A DNA stretch of 24,916 nt from CAIUMH01 sp037142475. Its GTDB lineage: Bacteria > Actinomycetota > Acidimicrobiia > Acidimicrobiales > RAAP-2. Position numbers and translations under genes: made by a program. Where the stretch lies: contig JBAXAR010000019.1 of assembly GCA_037142475.1 (NCBI GenBank), positions 1 to 24,916 of the forward strand. The letters run 5' to 3'. The notes under the pieces were generated by a model, which did no database searches, was not told the origin of the DNA, and saw nothing but the letters and a program-made list of their open reading frames with translations. The stretch's first letter is position 1; the number at the start of each line of letters is the position of its first letter. This document shows positions 7,089-13,343 of the stretch, piece after piece.

Positions 7089-8413
7089 CCCGGATCAGTT
7101 GGGCCGAAGGGCACATCGCGCTGCGCCGGGACCACCACTCCTCGCCGGGTCAACATTGCGGCGCTTCCCAGAGACCCTGGCCCGAACCGGTCCCTGATCT
7201 CCGCCACTGCGTCCTCGAGAGCGGCTCTGCCTTGCTGGAGCGCCGCTGGCGTCGCCGATACTGGCTCGCTTCCGTCGACCGAGCCAGGCATCTGAAGGGT
7301 CAATTGCGTTGGTTGGGAGGAGTCTTCAAGATTGCTGGCAGTGAGGCCCAGCAGCCGTACCCCTTCATCGACCTCAAGGGAACCGAGAAGAGCGATCCCC
7401 ACTTCAAAGATCGCCACATGGTCATCAAGACCGCTCACCATGGTGTGCGAACGAGTACGCATGGTGAAGTCGCCCATTTTGATCTTGACCGTGATCGTCC
7501 GTCCGCGCCGGGCCGAGTCACGAAGTGCCCCCGAGACCGCAACTGCGTGGCGTCGGAGGCGCTGCTCAAGAACTGGTCGCTCAGCAACGTCCTCAAGGAA
7601 GGTCTCTTCGTGGCCGATTGATTTCGACACAAGGTCGGCCACCACTGGCCGAGGATCAATGCCGCGGGCAAGCGCCACGAGGCCGTGGGCATGGCTCGAT
7701 CCAAGGTGGCGCACAAGGATCAAGGGGTCGATCTCGGCGAGATCTGCGACGCGCTCGATACCGAGTCGCGACAAGGTCGCTGCAGTTGAGGGTCCGACGC
7801 CATAGAGCGCTGCAACATCCATGCCGCTGAGATATTCGACGACCTCTTCGGGAGTGATGACGACGATTCCGAGACCATCGACGACCCCGCCGTCGGTAAT
7901 TCGAGGCTTGGCGTCTCTGGAGGCCAGCTTGGCAATGAGCTTCGATGGCCCGATCCCGATGCCACACTCAAGGCGCAATTCCTCGGCTACTGCGCTCCGG
8001 ATCATGCGGGCCATCTCGAAAGGGCTTCCAAGAAGCCCCCTGGCTCCCGTCACGTCAAGGAACGCTTCATCGAGGCCGAGAGGCTCCACGAGCGGGGTGA
8101 TATCTCTCAGAATGCCATGGAGTTGTCGACTGACCGATGCGTAGCGGGCTATGTCCCCCGGCAGGACCACCGCTGAAGGGCACAGGCGCTTCGCAGTCGA
8201 CATCGGCATCGCAGATCGAATCCCGAATCGCCTCGCTTCGTAAGAACACGACGCCACGACACCCCGTCGTCCGTCCCCGCCCACCAGGACAGGGCGACCT
8301 AACAGAGACGGATCATCTCGCACCTCAACCGATGCGAAGAACGAATCCATGTCCACCAGAAGGATCGCCGGCTCGAAGGAGCCGGAACGATCGGTCCTCA
8401 GCGAATCAGCCAT
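7058..8413 (-). CDS. dinB: DNA polymerase IV (Y-family translesion polymerase)
   Basis: DinB copies past DNA lesions without proofreading. The 451-residue protein carries the Y-family palm motifs DMDSFFASVE (metal ligand D21, steric gate F26) and LDEAFLD (D115/E116). An HhH thumb is near 195-225 (YGVGPSTAATL) and the little-finger domain ends near 365. A QLTLQ segment at 370-374 fits a sliding-clamp binding motif, followed by a 77-residue tail. The start is ATG at 8413 because ATGGCTGA overlaps the stop of the PIG-L gene by 8 nt, implying coupled translation; the frame itself stays open to 8455. As the last gene of the LysM-nrdR-PIG-L-dinB string it may be induced from the SOS boxes near 10150. 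Its 3' end overlaps the DUF2332 gene by 31 nt. Confidence 0.94.
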   Translation of the reverse strand: MADSLRTDRSGSFEPAILLVDMDSFFASVEVRDDPSLLGRPVLVGGDGRRGVVASCSYEARRFGIRSAMPMSTAKRLCPSAVVLPGDIARYASVSRQLHGILRDITPLVEPLGLDEAFLDVTGARGLLGSPFEMARMIRSAVAEELRLECGIGIGPSKLIAKLASRDAKPRITDGGVVDGLGIVVITPEEVVEYLSGMDVAALYGVGPSTAATLSRLGIERVADLAEIDPLILVRHLGSSHAHGLVALARGIDPRPVVADLVSKSIGHEETFLEDVAERPVLEQRLRRHAVAVSGALRDSARRGRTITVKIKMGDFTMRTRSHTMVSGLDDHVAIFEVGIALLGSLEVDEGVRLLGLTASNLEDSSQPTQLTLQMPGSVDGSEPVSATPAALQQGRAALEDAVAEIRDRFGPGSLGSAAMLTRRGVVVPAQRDVPFGPTDPGQASRAIQEP

Positions 8414-9122
8414 CCAACTCGAGATGCCGAAAACCTTCGGCGGCAGCTGCACCAATGCCTCGGCCGTCGTCTTCGGAGCGCTGACGAATCGTTCGAGCCA
8501 CCCACTCGGGATCCCCGGGAAGTTGTGAGGCGTGCGACGTCACGGCTTCAACCTTCTGATCAAGGTGCCCGGAGATATCAACAAAGGTGTCAGGCTCAAG
8601 GGTCCCTGTCAGCAATACGTCATTCACCCGATGGGCCGGACCGGCCTCCGGAAAGTAGTGAGGAAGGCTGGCGGCCGGAGCAACTGCGTCAAGGAGAGCC
8701 CAACCAGCTGCTCGATGATCCCGATGGTTCACGTACACCGATCCAAAGAAGACCGCGGTTGGGTCATGCCCGACCACCAGATCGGGCTTCAGCCTTCTGA
8801 TCATTTCCACAAGCGAACCAACGAGCCAGGTCTGCTCAGGAACTTCCCCGTCGGGGATATCGAGATGGGTCACATTGGTCAGGCCAAGAACGGCGGCGGC
8901 CGTTGCCACCTCAGCTCTTCTCGTGACTCCCAGCGCTGCGGGCTCGACTGCTGGGTCTACCGTGCCCTTCTCTCCTGCGGCCATCAGCACAAGGTGGACA
9001 TCTGCTCCTTCGCTGATCCAGCGGGCGAGAGAGCCTGCGCAGGCGACATCCGCATCATCTGGGTGGGCGTAGGCAGCGAGGACGACCGCTGGAGTTCTTT
9101 CGAATCGCTTTGGAGTTCCCAT
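8406..9122 (-). CDS. PIG-L (LmbE-like) family zinc deacetylase
   Basis: PIG-L enzymes remove N-acetyl groups from glycoconjugates using a catalytic metal. The actinobacterial members MshB and Mca act in mycothiol metabolism. The signature AHPDDAD (H20, D23 counted from the ATG) and the later HRDH (third ligand H136) are intact. Length is 238 residues, shorter than MshB, so an uncharacterised paralogue is as likely as a mycothiol enzyme. The nrdR stop TGA is followed directly by GTG (9125) and ATG (9122); I chose the ATG. It sits between nrdR and dinB without gaps, overlapping dinB by 8 nt, so it shares their transcript. Why a deacetylase travels with these DNA-metabolism genes is not clear. 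Confidence 0.87.
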   Translation of the reverse strand: MGTPKRFERTPAVVLAAYAHPDDADVACAGSLARWISEGADVHLVLMAAGEKGTVDPAVEPAALGVTRRAEVATAAAVLGLTNVTHLDIPDGEVPEQTWLVGSLVEMIRRLKPDLVVGHDPTAVFFGSVYVNHRDHRAAGWALLDAVAPAASLPHYFPEAGPAHRVNDVLLTGTLEPDTFVDISGHLDQKVEAVTSHASQLPGDPEWVARTIRQRSEDDGRGIGAAAAEGFRHLELDG

Positions 9123-9125
9123 CAC

Positions 9126-9596
9126 TCAGGGCCGTCGTTTAGGAGCGGTCGATTTCGTCAGGAGGCCTACTTCTCGTTGGAAATCACCGAGATCCTCGAA
9201 ACCCTTGTAGACGCTGGCGAACCGAACATAGGCGACGTCGTCGAGCTCCTTCAGGCGTTCAAGGACTGCCACGCCCACATCTTGAGTGGTTACCGTGTCG
9301 TTCATTGCCCGCAGCGAATCCTCAACATCATTCGTCATCAGCTCGAATGCATCCTCATCGACCGGACGGTTCTTGCAGGCTGACCGCACGCCAGCAATCA
9401 CCTTCGATCGATCGAAGGGCTCGCGGGCACCAGATCGCTTCACGACCACCAGGGGGAGTTCCTCGATACGTTCGAAGGTCGTGTAGCGCTGCGAGCAAGC
9501 CAGACACTCTCTCCGGCGCCGGATCGCCGCCCCCTCTTCGGACATCCGCGAGTCGATGACCCTGTCATCGTCCGCTGAACAGAAGGGGCACCTCAC
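9126..9596 (-). CDS. nrdR: Transcriptional repressor NrdR (ribonucleotide reductase regulator)
   Basis: NrdR represses ribonucleotide reductase genes when (d)ATP is high, binding NrdR boxes. The 156-residue length is typical. The N-terminal zinc ribbon has C3/C6 and C31/C34 (MRCPFC and CLAC). The ATP-cone domain begins with VVKRSGAREPFDRSK near residue 51 and ends with the family's YVRFASVYKGFEDL. The start is GTG at 9596, supported by a TATCGT hexamer 6 nt before it and by the near-invariant MRCPFC beginning. It lies 30 nt after the LysM gene, is followed immediately by the PIG-L gene, and has the same neighbours as in Mycobacterium (lexA/LysM/nrdR). No ribonucleotide reductase gene is in the window. 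Confidence 0.96.
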   Translation of the reverse strand: MRCPFCSADDDRVIDSRMSEEGAAIRRRRECLACSQRYTTFERIEELPLVVVKRSGAREPFDRSKVIAGVRSACKNRPVDEDAFELMTNDVEDSLRAMNDTVTTQDVGVAVLERLKELDDVAYVRFASVYKGFEDLGDFQREVGLLTKSTAPKRRP

Positions 9597-9602
9597 ATTC
9601 CC

Positions 9603-9608
9603 ACGATA
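9603..9608 (-). promoter_or_regulatory. Candidate -10, internal leaderless promoter of nrdR
   Basis: TATCGT on the minus strand, then GGGAAT, then GTG at 9596: exactly 6 nt. It lies in the 30-nt gap after the LysM gene and could give nrdR-PIG-L-dinB transcription independent of the SOS promoter. GGGA next to the GTG is too close for a normal ribosome site. Confidence 0.4.
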
Positions 9609-9626
9609 CTCGCAGGATCTCGGTGC

Positions 9627-10118
9627 TTACGGAAGAAGGATGTGCTCGCCTGGGACCACGGTGTCTGAACCAACCTCGGCCCGCAACTTTGCCACGAGGG
9701 CTGAGTGGTCGCCAGAGGGATTGATTGCGGTGGCGATTGAATCAATCGTGTCGCCCTCGTGAACGATGTAGAGACTTCCGTCCGACAGCCCCGCTGGCGT
9801 CCCGCCCGGTGTCGCGACCCCGGAGATGGTCGTCGCACCAAGCATCCGCATCGGCAGGAGGAGTGAAAGGACGACAACGACAAGGACCACAATCGCAAAC
9901 AGCCGACGACGACGGTAGATCGAGCGATTCGTGACCGGGGCGAGTGGTGAAGCGACCGAGGTTCGGCGGGGCGCTGATTGAAACGGAAACAGCTCGACAA
10001 TCGAAGCGCCGGATGTTGAGACCGGCTGTGCCGGGTTCACCAGGTGGAGCGCTGGTTCGGGCCACGGCACCTCGAAGAGGGAGAACTCCTGCTGCTCTGG
10101 AAGTGGTGCGATTGCCAT
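9627..10118 (-). CDS. LysM-domain membrane protein, probable SOS-linked cell-division inhibitor
   Basis: A 163-residue protein: a Pro-rich cytoplasmic N-terminus (1-66), a basic stretch YRRRR, one TM helix (about 73-91), a short linker, and one LysM peptidoglycan-binding domain (about 116-163, YIVHEGDTIDSIA to GEHILLP). Position and architecture match proteins encoded divergently from lexA in actinobacteria and firmicutes (Mycobacterium Rv2719c/ChiZ, Corynebacterium DivS, Bacillus YneA), which delay division after DNA damage. This one shows no hydrolase domain beyond LysM. GAGG lies 7 nt before the ATG at 10118. Two perfect SOS boxes lie 27-68 nt upstream, so LexA control is very likely. The division-inhibitor role is inferred from context. 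Confidence 0.83.
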   Translation of the reverse strand: MAIAPLPEQQEFSLFEVPWPEPALHLVNPAQPVSTSGASIVELFPFQSAPRRTSVASPLAPVTNRSIYRRRRLFAIVVLVVVVLSLLLPMRMLGATTISGVATPGGTPAGLSDGSLYIVHEGDTIDSIATAINPSGDHSALVAKLRAEVGSDTVVPGEHILLP

Positions 10119-10144
10119 CTCATTGCCTCATTTCTCTTAGAACC

Positions 10145-10158
10145 CGAACACCTGTTCG
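10145..10158. promoter_or_regulatory. LexA-binding SOS box 1 (perfect)
   Basis: CGAAC-ACCT-GTTCG matches the consensus CGAAC-N4-GTTCG with no mismatch. It is the box nearest the LysM gene, ending 27 nt before its ATG. Confidence 0.9.
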
Positions 10159-10166
10159 TTACCAGT

Positions 10167-10197
10167 AGAACACGAACACCTGTTCGTTGCAAGTCAA
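10167..10197 (-). promoter_or_regulatory. Candidate promoter of the LysM gene
   Basis: Minus-strand TTGACT (10197-10192) is a good -35. The -10 is weak: TGTTCT at 10172-10167 with a 19-nt spacer is the best match. SOS box 2 lies in the spacer and box 1 downstream near the start site, which would allow tight LexA repression. Confidence 0.4.
10173..10186. promoter_or_regulatory. LexA-binding SOS box 2 (perfect)
   Basis: CGAAC-ACCT-GTTCG, identical to box 1 including the central four bases and flanked by the same GTT on its right. It begins 28 bp after box 1, close to three helical turns, so LexA dimers could bind the same face of the DNA. It sits in the proposed spacer of the LysM promoter. 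Confidence 0.9.
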
Positions 10198-10201
10198 TTT
10201 C

Positions 10202-10215
10202 CGAACAGGTGTTTG
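10202..10215. promoter_or_regulatory. LexA-binding SOS box 3 (one mismatch)
   Basis: CGAAC-AGGT-GTTTG differs from consensus at one base. It begins 29 bp after box 2 and overlaps the proposed lexA -35 (10213-10218), so LexA bound here would block its own promoter. Confidence 0.8.
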
Positions 10216-10241
10216 CCCCGGCCTTTGTGCGTGGCTATGGT
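10213..10241 (+). promoter_or_regulatory. Candidate lexA promoter
   Basis: TTGCCC (10213-10218), a 17-nt spacer and TATGGT (10236-10241) form a well-spaced sigma70-type promoter. It is bracketed by SOS boxes 3 and 4, giving autorepression. The mRNA would have a leader of about 47 nt with GGAAGGGG shortly before the ATG, so lexA, unlike several neighbours, is leadered. Confidence 0.6.
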
Positions 10242-10245
10242 GTAC

Positions 10246-10259
10246 CAAACGGGTGTTCG
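10246..10259. promoter_or_regulatory. LexA-binding SOS box 4 (one mismatch)
   Basis: CAAAC-GGGT-GTTCG differs from consensus at one base. It lies 4 nt after the proposed lexA -10 and so covers the expected transcription start. Confidence 0.78.
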
Positions 10260-10294
10260 CCATCGAAGATTGGCGCTACGGAAGGGGTACCCAC

Positions 10295-10924
10295 ATGGCA
10301 GAAGTATTGAGTGGCAAGAGGATGGAGATCCTCAAGTTCATCGGGGACTGCCTCCAAGACCGTGGATATCCGCCGTCAGTCAGAGAGATCGGTGAGGCCG
10401 TTGGGCTCAACTCGAGCGCCACGGTTCACAGCCACCTCGCTGTTCTTCAGAAAGAAGGCTTCCTCCAGCGTGACCCCACCAAGCCCAGGGCCATGACCGT
10501 CCAGTACGACCCTTCCTCGAAGGTTGCACTCCCGACCGGTCGCGTTCGAAGCGTGCCTCTGGTCGGAACCGTCGCTGCTGGTACCGGAGTTCTGGCTCAC
10601 GAAAATGTTGAAGAGTTGTACTCGCTCCCCGAGGAGTTCGCTGGTACCGGCGAGACCTTCATGTTGAAGGTTCGGGGCGATTCAATGGTCAACGCAGGAA
10701 TTCTTGACGGCGACTATGTCGTGGTCCGCCACCAGCCCGACGCCGATGACGGCGATATCGTCGTGGCTGGTATCCCGGATGAAGAAGCCACCGTGAAGCG
10801 GCTGCGGCGACAAGGCAACACCGTGATCCTGATTCCGGCGAATGATGCCATGGCTCCGATCGAACTTCCTGGTGATCAGGTTTCGATTTATGGGAAGGTC
10901 ATCTCAGTTCTTCGTCGCCTTTAA
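10295..10924 (+). CDS. lexA: LexA repressor, SOS regulator
   Basis: LexA represses DNA-damage genes and is inactivated by RecA-stimulated self-cleavage. From ATG 10295 it has 209 residues. A winged-helix DNA-binding domain (1-70) carries recognition helix GLNSSATVHSHLAVLQ. The cleavage site is A95-G96 (VAAGTG). The peptidase domain has catalytic Ser130 (RGDSM) and Lys168 (ATVKRL), both present, so autoproteolysis should work. The frame is open back to 10187, but that stretch covers SOS boxes and promoter. The ATG has GGAAGGGG about 9 nt upstream and gives the standard MAEVLSGKRMEIL beginning. It is divergent from the LysM gene across a 176-nt control region. A membrane-protein gene follows 13 nt after the stop and may share the transcript. 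Confidence 0.97.
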   Translation: MAEVLSGKRMEILKFIGDCLQDRGYPPSVREIGEAVGLNSSATVHSHLAVLQKEGFLQRDPTKPRAMTVQYDPSSKVALPTGRVRSVPLVGTVAAGTGVLAHENVEELYSLPEEFAGTGETFMLKVRGDSMVNAGILDGDYVVVRHQPDADDGDIVVAGIPDEEATVKRLRRQGNTVILIPANDAMAPIELPGDQVSIYGKVISVLRRL

Positions 10925-10937
10925 GCGACACCCAAGA

Positions 10938-11366
10938 ATGATGTCGCCCATCATTGTCGCAACAGCGTCGAGTTGGTATCTCTGTGGCCTGAGCTGGACG
11001 ATCGGAATCGTCGTTTACCCGTCGTTCGCTCGAGTCGGAGTCGATCAGTGGCGGGGGTTCCACGCCGAGCACACACGCACCATCACTTGGGCCGTTGGCC
11101 CGATGTGGGTCATACAGGCCCTCAGTATTGGGTGGTGGCTTCTTGATCCGCCACCCAACACCTTTACTCTTGCCATTGTGGCGGCGGGACTGGCCGGACT
11201 CGCCGTGGTGGTCACCACGCTCCTCGCAGTGCCGGCCCACAACAAGCTCTCAGCACGCTACGACCCAGCAGTCGGCAAGCTGCTGCTTCGGAGTCACCAC
11301 GCACGCACCGTCGCATGGACTGCAGGCGCCGTCGTCTGCGTCGTTGGCCTGCTGGCGGTCCCCTAG
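10938..11366 (+). CDS. Four-TM integral membrane protein downstream of lexA
   Basis: A 142-residue hydrophobic protein with four probable TM helices (about 5-27, 50-69, 76-98, 122-141). The loops hold several histidines: H42 and H45 in the first (FHAEHTRTI), H101 in PAHNKL, H120/H121 in SHHARTVAW. The ending PAHNKL...RSHHARTVAW recalls DUF1772-like small membrane proteins, but I do not claim membership. The start is ATG 10938 or 10941; the frame is open into lexA, but an internal start there is unlikely. It begins 13 nt after the lexA stop with no terminator between, so it is probably co-transcribed and hence SOS-induced. Function unknown. Confidence 0.7.
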   Translation: MMSPIIVATASSWYLCGLSWTIGIVVYPSFARVGVDQWRGFHAEHTRTITWAVGPMWVIQALSIGWWLLDPPPNTFTLAIVAAGLAGLAVVVTTLLAVPAHNKLSARYDPAVGKLLLRSHHARTVAWTAGAVVCVVGLLAVP

Positions 11367-11379
11367 GTCCGAGCGGTTC

Positions 11380-12219
11380 TCAGTCCGCCCAGAGTTGGTC
11401 GGTATAGGTATCCGTTCCGGCGATAGTGGGCTTGAACGGCATCTCGCCCACCACGTGGCCCTTGCCCGATTCGACGAGCGTCTGACGACCCTTCTCGAAG
11501 ACCGAGGCCCAAGCCTCCTTGGGGTCGGCGTCAAGAAAGAACAGCAGCATCGTCCTGGTCTCACTTGCCTCTTGGCGCGGAACATCGCCCGGTGCGTCAA
11601 TGAGCAAGGGAAGCGGCGAGAACGCCCCCACGAGTCCGGCGGGCGTACCCGGGAGGAGGTTCGGAAGAAACTCTTGGCTCAAGTAATCCCAGAGTTCGTC
11701 GCGAGTCACACCCTCCGCCGCGTCAATCCAGACAGGTACGAAACCTTCGTAGGGATGATCAAGCGCCAGTTCGATCGGAACACCATCCTCGTCACGGCTG
11801 AACTCCCACTCATAGCGATAGAGCAAGGTGTGCACGTGCTCGCGGTGCTCGAACATCCGGTTCTTGGCGTGAAGTTGGCGAACCTGCCGAACGGACCACT
11901 TGTTCCACAGGTCGTGGTAGCCGTCGAGCACCCAGTACACGCCAACGTAGGAGCCCTTCCCTTGCTCTCCCGTGATTGCTGCGCTCTCCGGAGTACGGAG
12001 GGCTTTGAGATCGTGAGTGGCCACATAGCGATTTCCAGCGAAGGTGTACGGCCCAATCATCACCCCTGAGTAGAAGTGATCTCTCTCGTACCAACGGTTG
12101 TACTCGACCTCGTGTCCACGATGGGGCTCCACGACGGTGAGGAGGATTGAACCGAGCTTGATTGGCTCGGCATCGGCAATGACCTCGATGGGCCGCGACT
12201 TCCTTGGTGCGTCACTCAT
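11380..12219 (-). CDS. Tandem dimeric alpha/beta-barrel-like protein of unknown function
   Basis: A 279-residue soluble protein I cannot name. Near the N-terminus it has VEYNRWYERDHF (about 38-49). This resembles the WY-x3-H signature of EthD and related ferredoxin-fold domains. The second half repeats the fold pattern: a strand-helix pair (RTMLLFFLDADPKEAWASVF) and a GTDTYTDQLW end, as many dimeric alpha/beta-barrel proteins have. I infer two fused half-barrel domains, by pattern only. Such domains bind small hydrophobic ligands or act as decarboxylases, monooxygenases or dehydratases. It starts with ATG 12219, 8 nt after a TACGGT hexamer, separate from the dap operon whose last gene ends 50 nt upstream. 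It is convergent with the lexA-linked membrane gene (13-nt gap). Confidence 0.68.
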   Translation of the reverse strand: MSDAPRKSRPIEVIADAEPIKLGSILLTVVEPHRGHEVEYNRWYERDHFYSGVMIGPYTFAGNRYVATHDLKALRTPESAAITGEQGKGSYVGVYWVLDGYHDLWNKWSVRQVRQLHAKNRMFEHREHVHTLLYRYEWEFSRDEDGVPIELALDHPYEGFVPVWIDAAEGVTRDELWDYLSQEFLPNLLPGTPAGLVGAFSPLPLLIDAPGDVPRQEASETRTMLLFFLDADPKEAWASVFEKGRQTLVESGKGHVVGEMPFKPTIAGTDTYTDQLWAD

Positions 12220-12227
12220 GAATCGGC

Positions 12228-12233
12228 ACCGTA
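12228..12233 (-). promoter_or_regulatory. Candidate -10 of the gene starting at 12219
   Basis: Minus-strand TACGGT ends 8 nt before the ATG, with no Shine-Dalgarno between, giving a leaderless or nearly leaderless mRNA. It would let this gene be expressed apart from dapE upstream. Confidence 0.4.
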
Positions 12234-12269
12234 CTCCCCCGCAGCGCAGAGTGCGAGACGCCGCCTCGG

Positions 12270-13343
12270 TCAGGCCAGAGATGGATCGGTCAACAGCGCC
12301 CTCAAGACGTTGTAGACCGCGTCGATCGAATGGCGTTCCACGCGTTCATCAGGATGATGAGCGACGAGAGGGTCGCCCGCTCCGAAGTTCGCCGCCGGGA
12401 CGCCGAGCGCCGCAAAGGTGGCCACGTCAGTCCAGCCCACCTTGCCGGTAACTGGGGCATCGCTAAGTTCCAGCAGCTTTTGGAGCACAGGGTGGTCCAA
12501 ATGAGGAGCCGCCCCCTGCGCTGCATCATGAACTTCGACAATGTCACCGAGGCTGTCGTCCACCAGGTCGGTTATCAGGCTCCGCACCCATGCTTCGGCC
12601 TCCTCGGGTGTGCGATCCGGAGCGAAGCGATGATTGATGGTCACCGTGGCGCGATCTGGGACCACGTTGTGACCTCGACCACCCTCAACTGCGACAACCT
12701 GGATCTGTTCGGCGTAGGAGACTCCGTCCAAGACCACCACTCGGGGAGCGGCGGAGGCGATCGCATCAATGACTCGCCCCGCCCGGTGGATCGCGTTCAC
12801 TCCCATGAAGGGTCTCGCCGAGTGAGCAGTGATACCCCCAATCGAAACGACGAGGCGGAGCGTTCCTTGGCAACCGGCCTCAATCGCAGCGCACGTCGGC
12901 TCGCCCAAAATCGCAACGTCCCCCACAAGGAGCTCTGGAGCGGCTGCTTCGATCTCGAGCAATCCGCTCTCGGCTCGACCGATTTCCTCTCGTGCGTAGA
13001 AGATCCATGTCACGTCGACCGTGGGTGCGGCCAATTCGGCAGCCAGTAGCAGCATCACCGCCACCGTGCCCTTCATGTCCGCCGCACCGAGGCCCCAGAG
13101 GTCGTCCCCCTCGATCCGGGCGATCGCGCCACCCGTCGACACGGTGTCGAGATGCCCGGCGATGATGACTCGTCGGCTCGCTCCGTGATTGGTCCTCGCA
13201 ACCACGTTGTCGCCCAGATGGGAGACCTCAAGATGGGCGACGCCGGCGAGCCTGGTGGTGACGAACTCGGCGATCTCAGACTCGTGGCGGCTCGGCGACG
13301 AGATGCCCACCAGCTCAGCGGCAAGGTCGAAGGCTTCGCTCAC
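12270..13343 (-). CDS. dapE: Succinyl-diaminopimelate desuccinylase
   Basis: DapE hydrolyses N-succinyl-LL-diaminopimelate to LL-diaminopimelate and succinate, the step before DapF. The 357-residue protein is an M20-family dinuclear zinc peptidase. It has GHLDTV (H64, catalytic D66), GLGAADMKG (bridging D89), AREEIG (general base E119, ligand E120), LGEPT (E148) and a C-terminal HHPDE (last His ligand). The dimerisation domain sits between about 165 and 285 (GGITAHSARP). The GTG at 13343 is chosen because it overlaps the dapD stop as GTGA; the frame remains open to 13496, but inside dapD. Placement directly after dapD supports dapE over other M20 amidohydrolases. It is the last gene of the operon. 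Confidence 0.9.
   Translation of the reverse strand: MSEAFDLAAELVGISSPSRHESEIAEFVTTRLAGVAHLEVSHLGDNVVARTNHGASRRVIIAGHLDTVSTGGAIARIEGDDLWGLGAADMKGTVAVMLLLAAELAAPTVDVTWIFYAREEIGRAESGLLEIEAAAPELLVGDVAILGEPTCAAIEAGCQGTLRLVVSIGGITAHSARPFMGVNAIHRAGRVIDAIASAAPRVVVLDGVSYAEQIQVVAVEGGRGHNVVPDRATVTINHRFAPDRTPEEAEAWVRSLITDLVDDSLGDIVEVHDAAQGAAPHLDHPVLQKLLELSDAPVTGKVGWTDVATFAALGVPAANFGAGDPLVAHHPDERVERHSIDAVYNVLRALLTDPSLA

Noticed and set aside
8532..9383. Plus-strand 283-codon open frame
   Set aside because: It is antisense to the PIG-L and nrdR genes, both with intact catalytic or zinc motifs; no family features in the plus frame.
10187..10294. Longer lexA start
   Set aside because: The extension would translate through the promoter and SOS boxes; the ATG at 10295 has a ribosome site and gives the standard N-terminus.
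11095..12069. Plus-strand 324-codon open frame
   Set aside because: It lies antisense to the 11380-12219 gene and across the end of the lexA-linked membrane gene. Its composition is Arg/His-rich, as expected of a GC-driven shadow.
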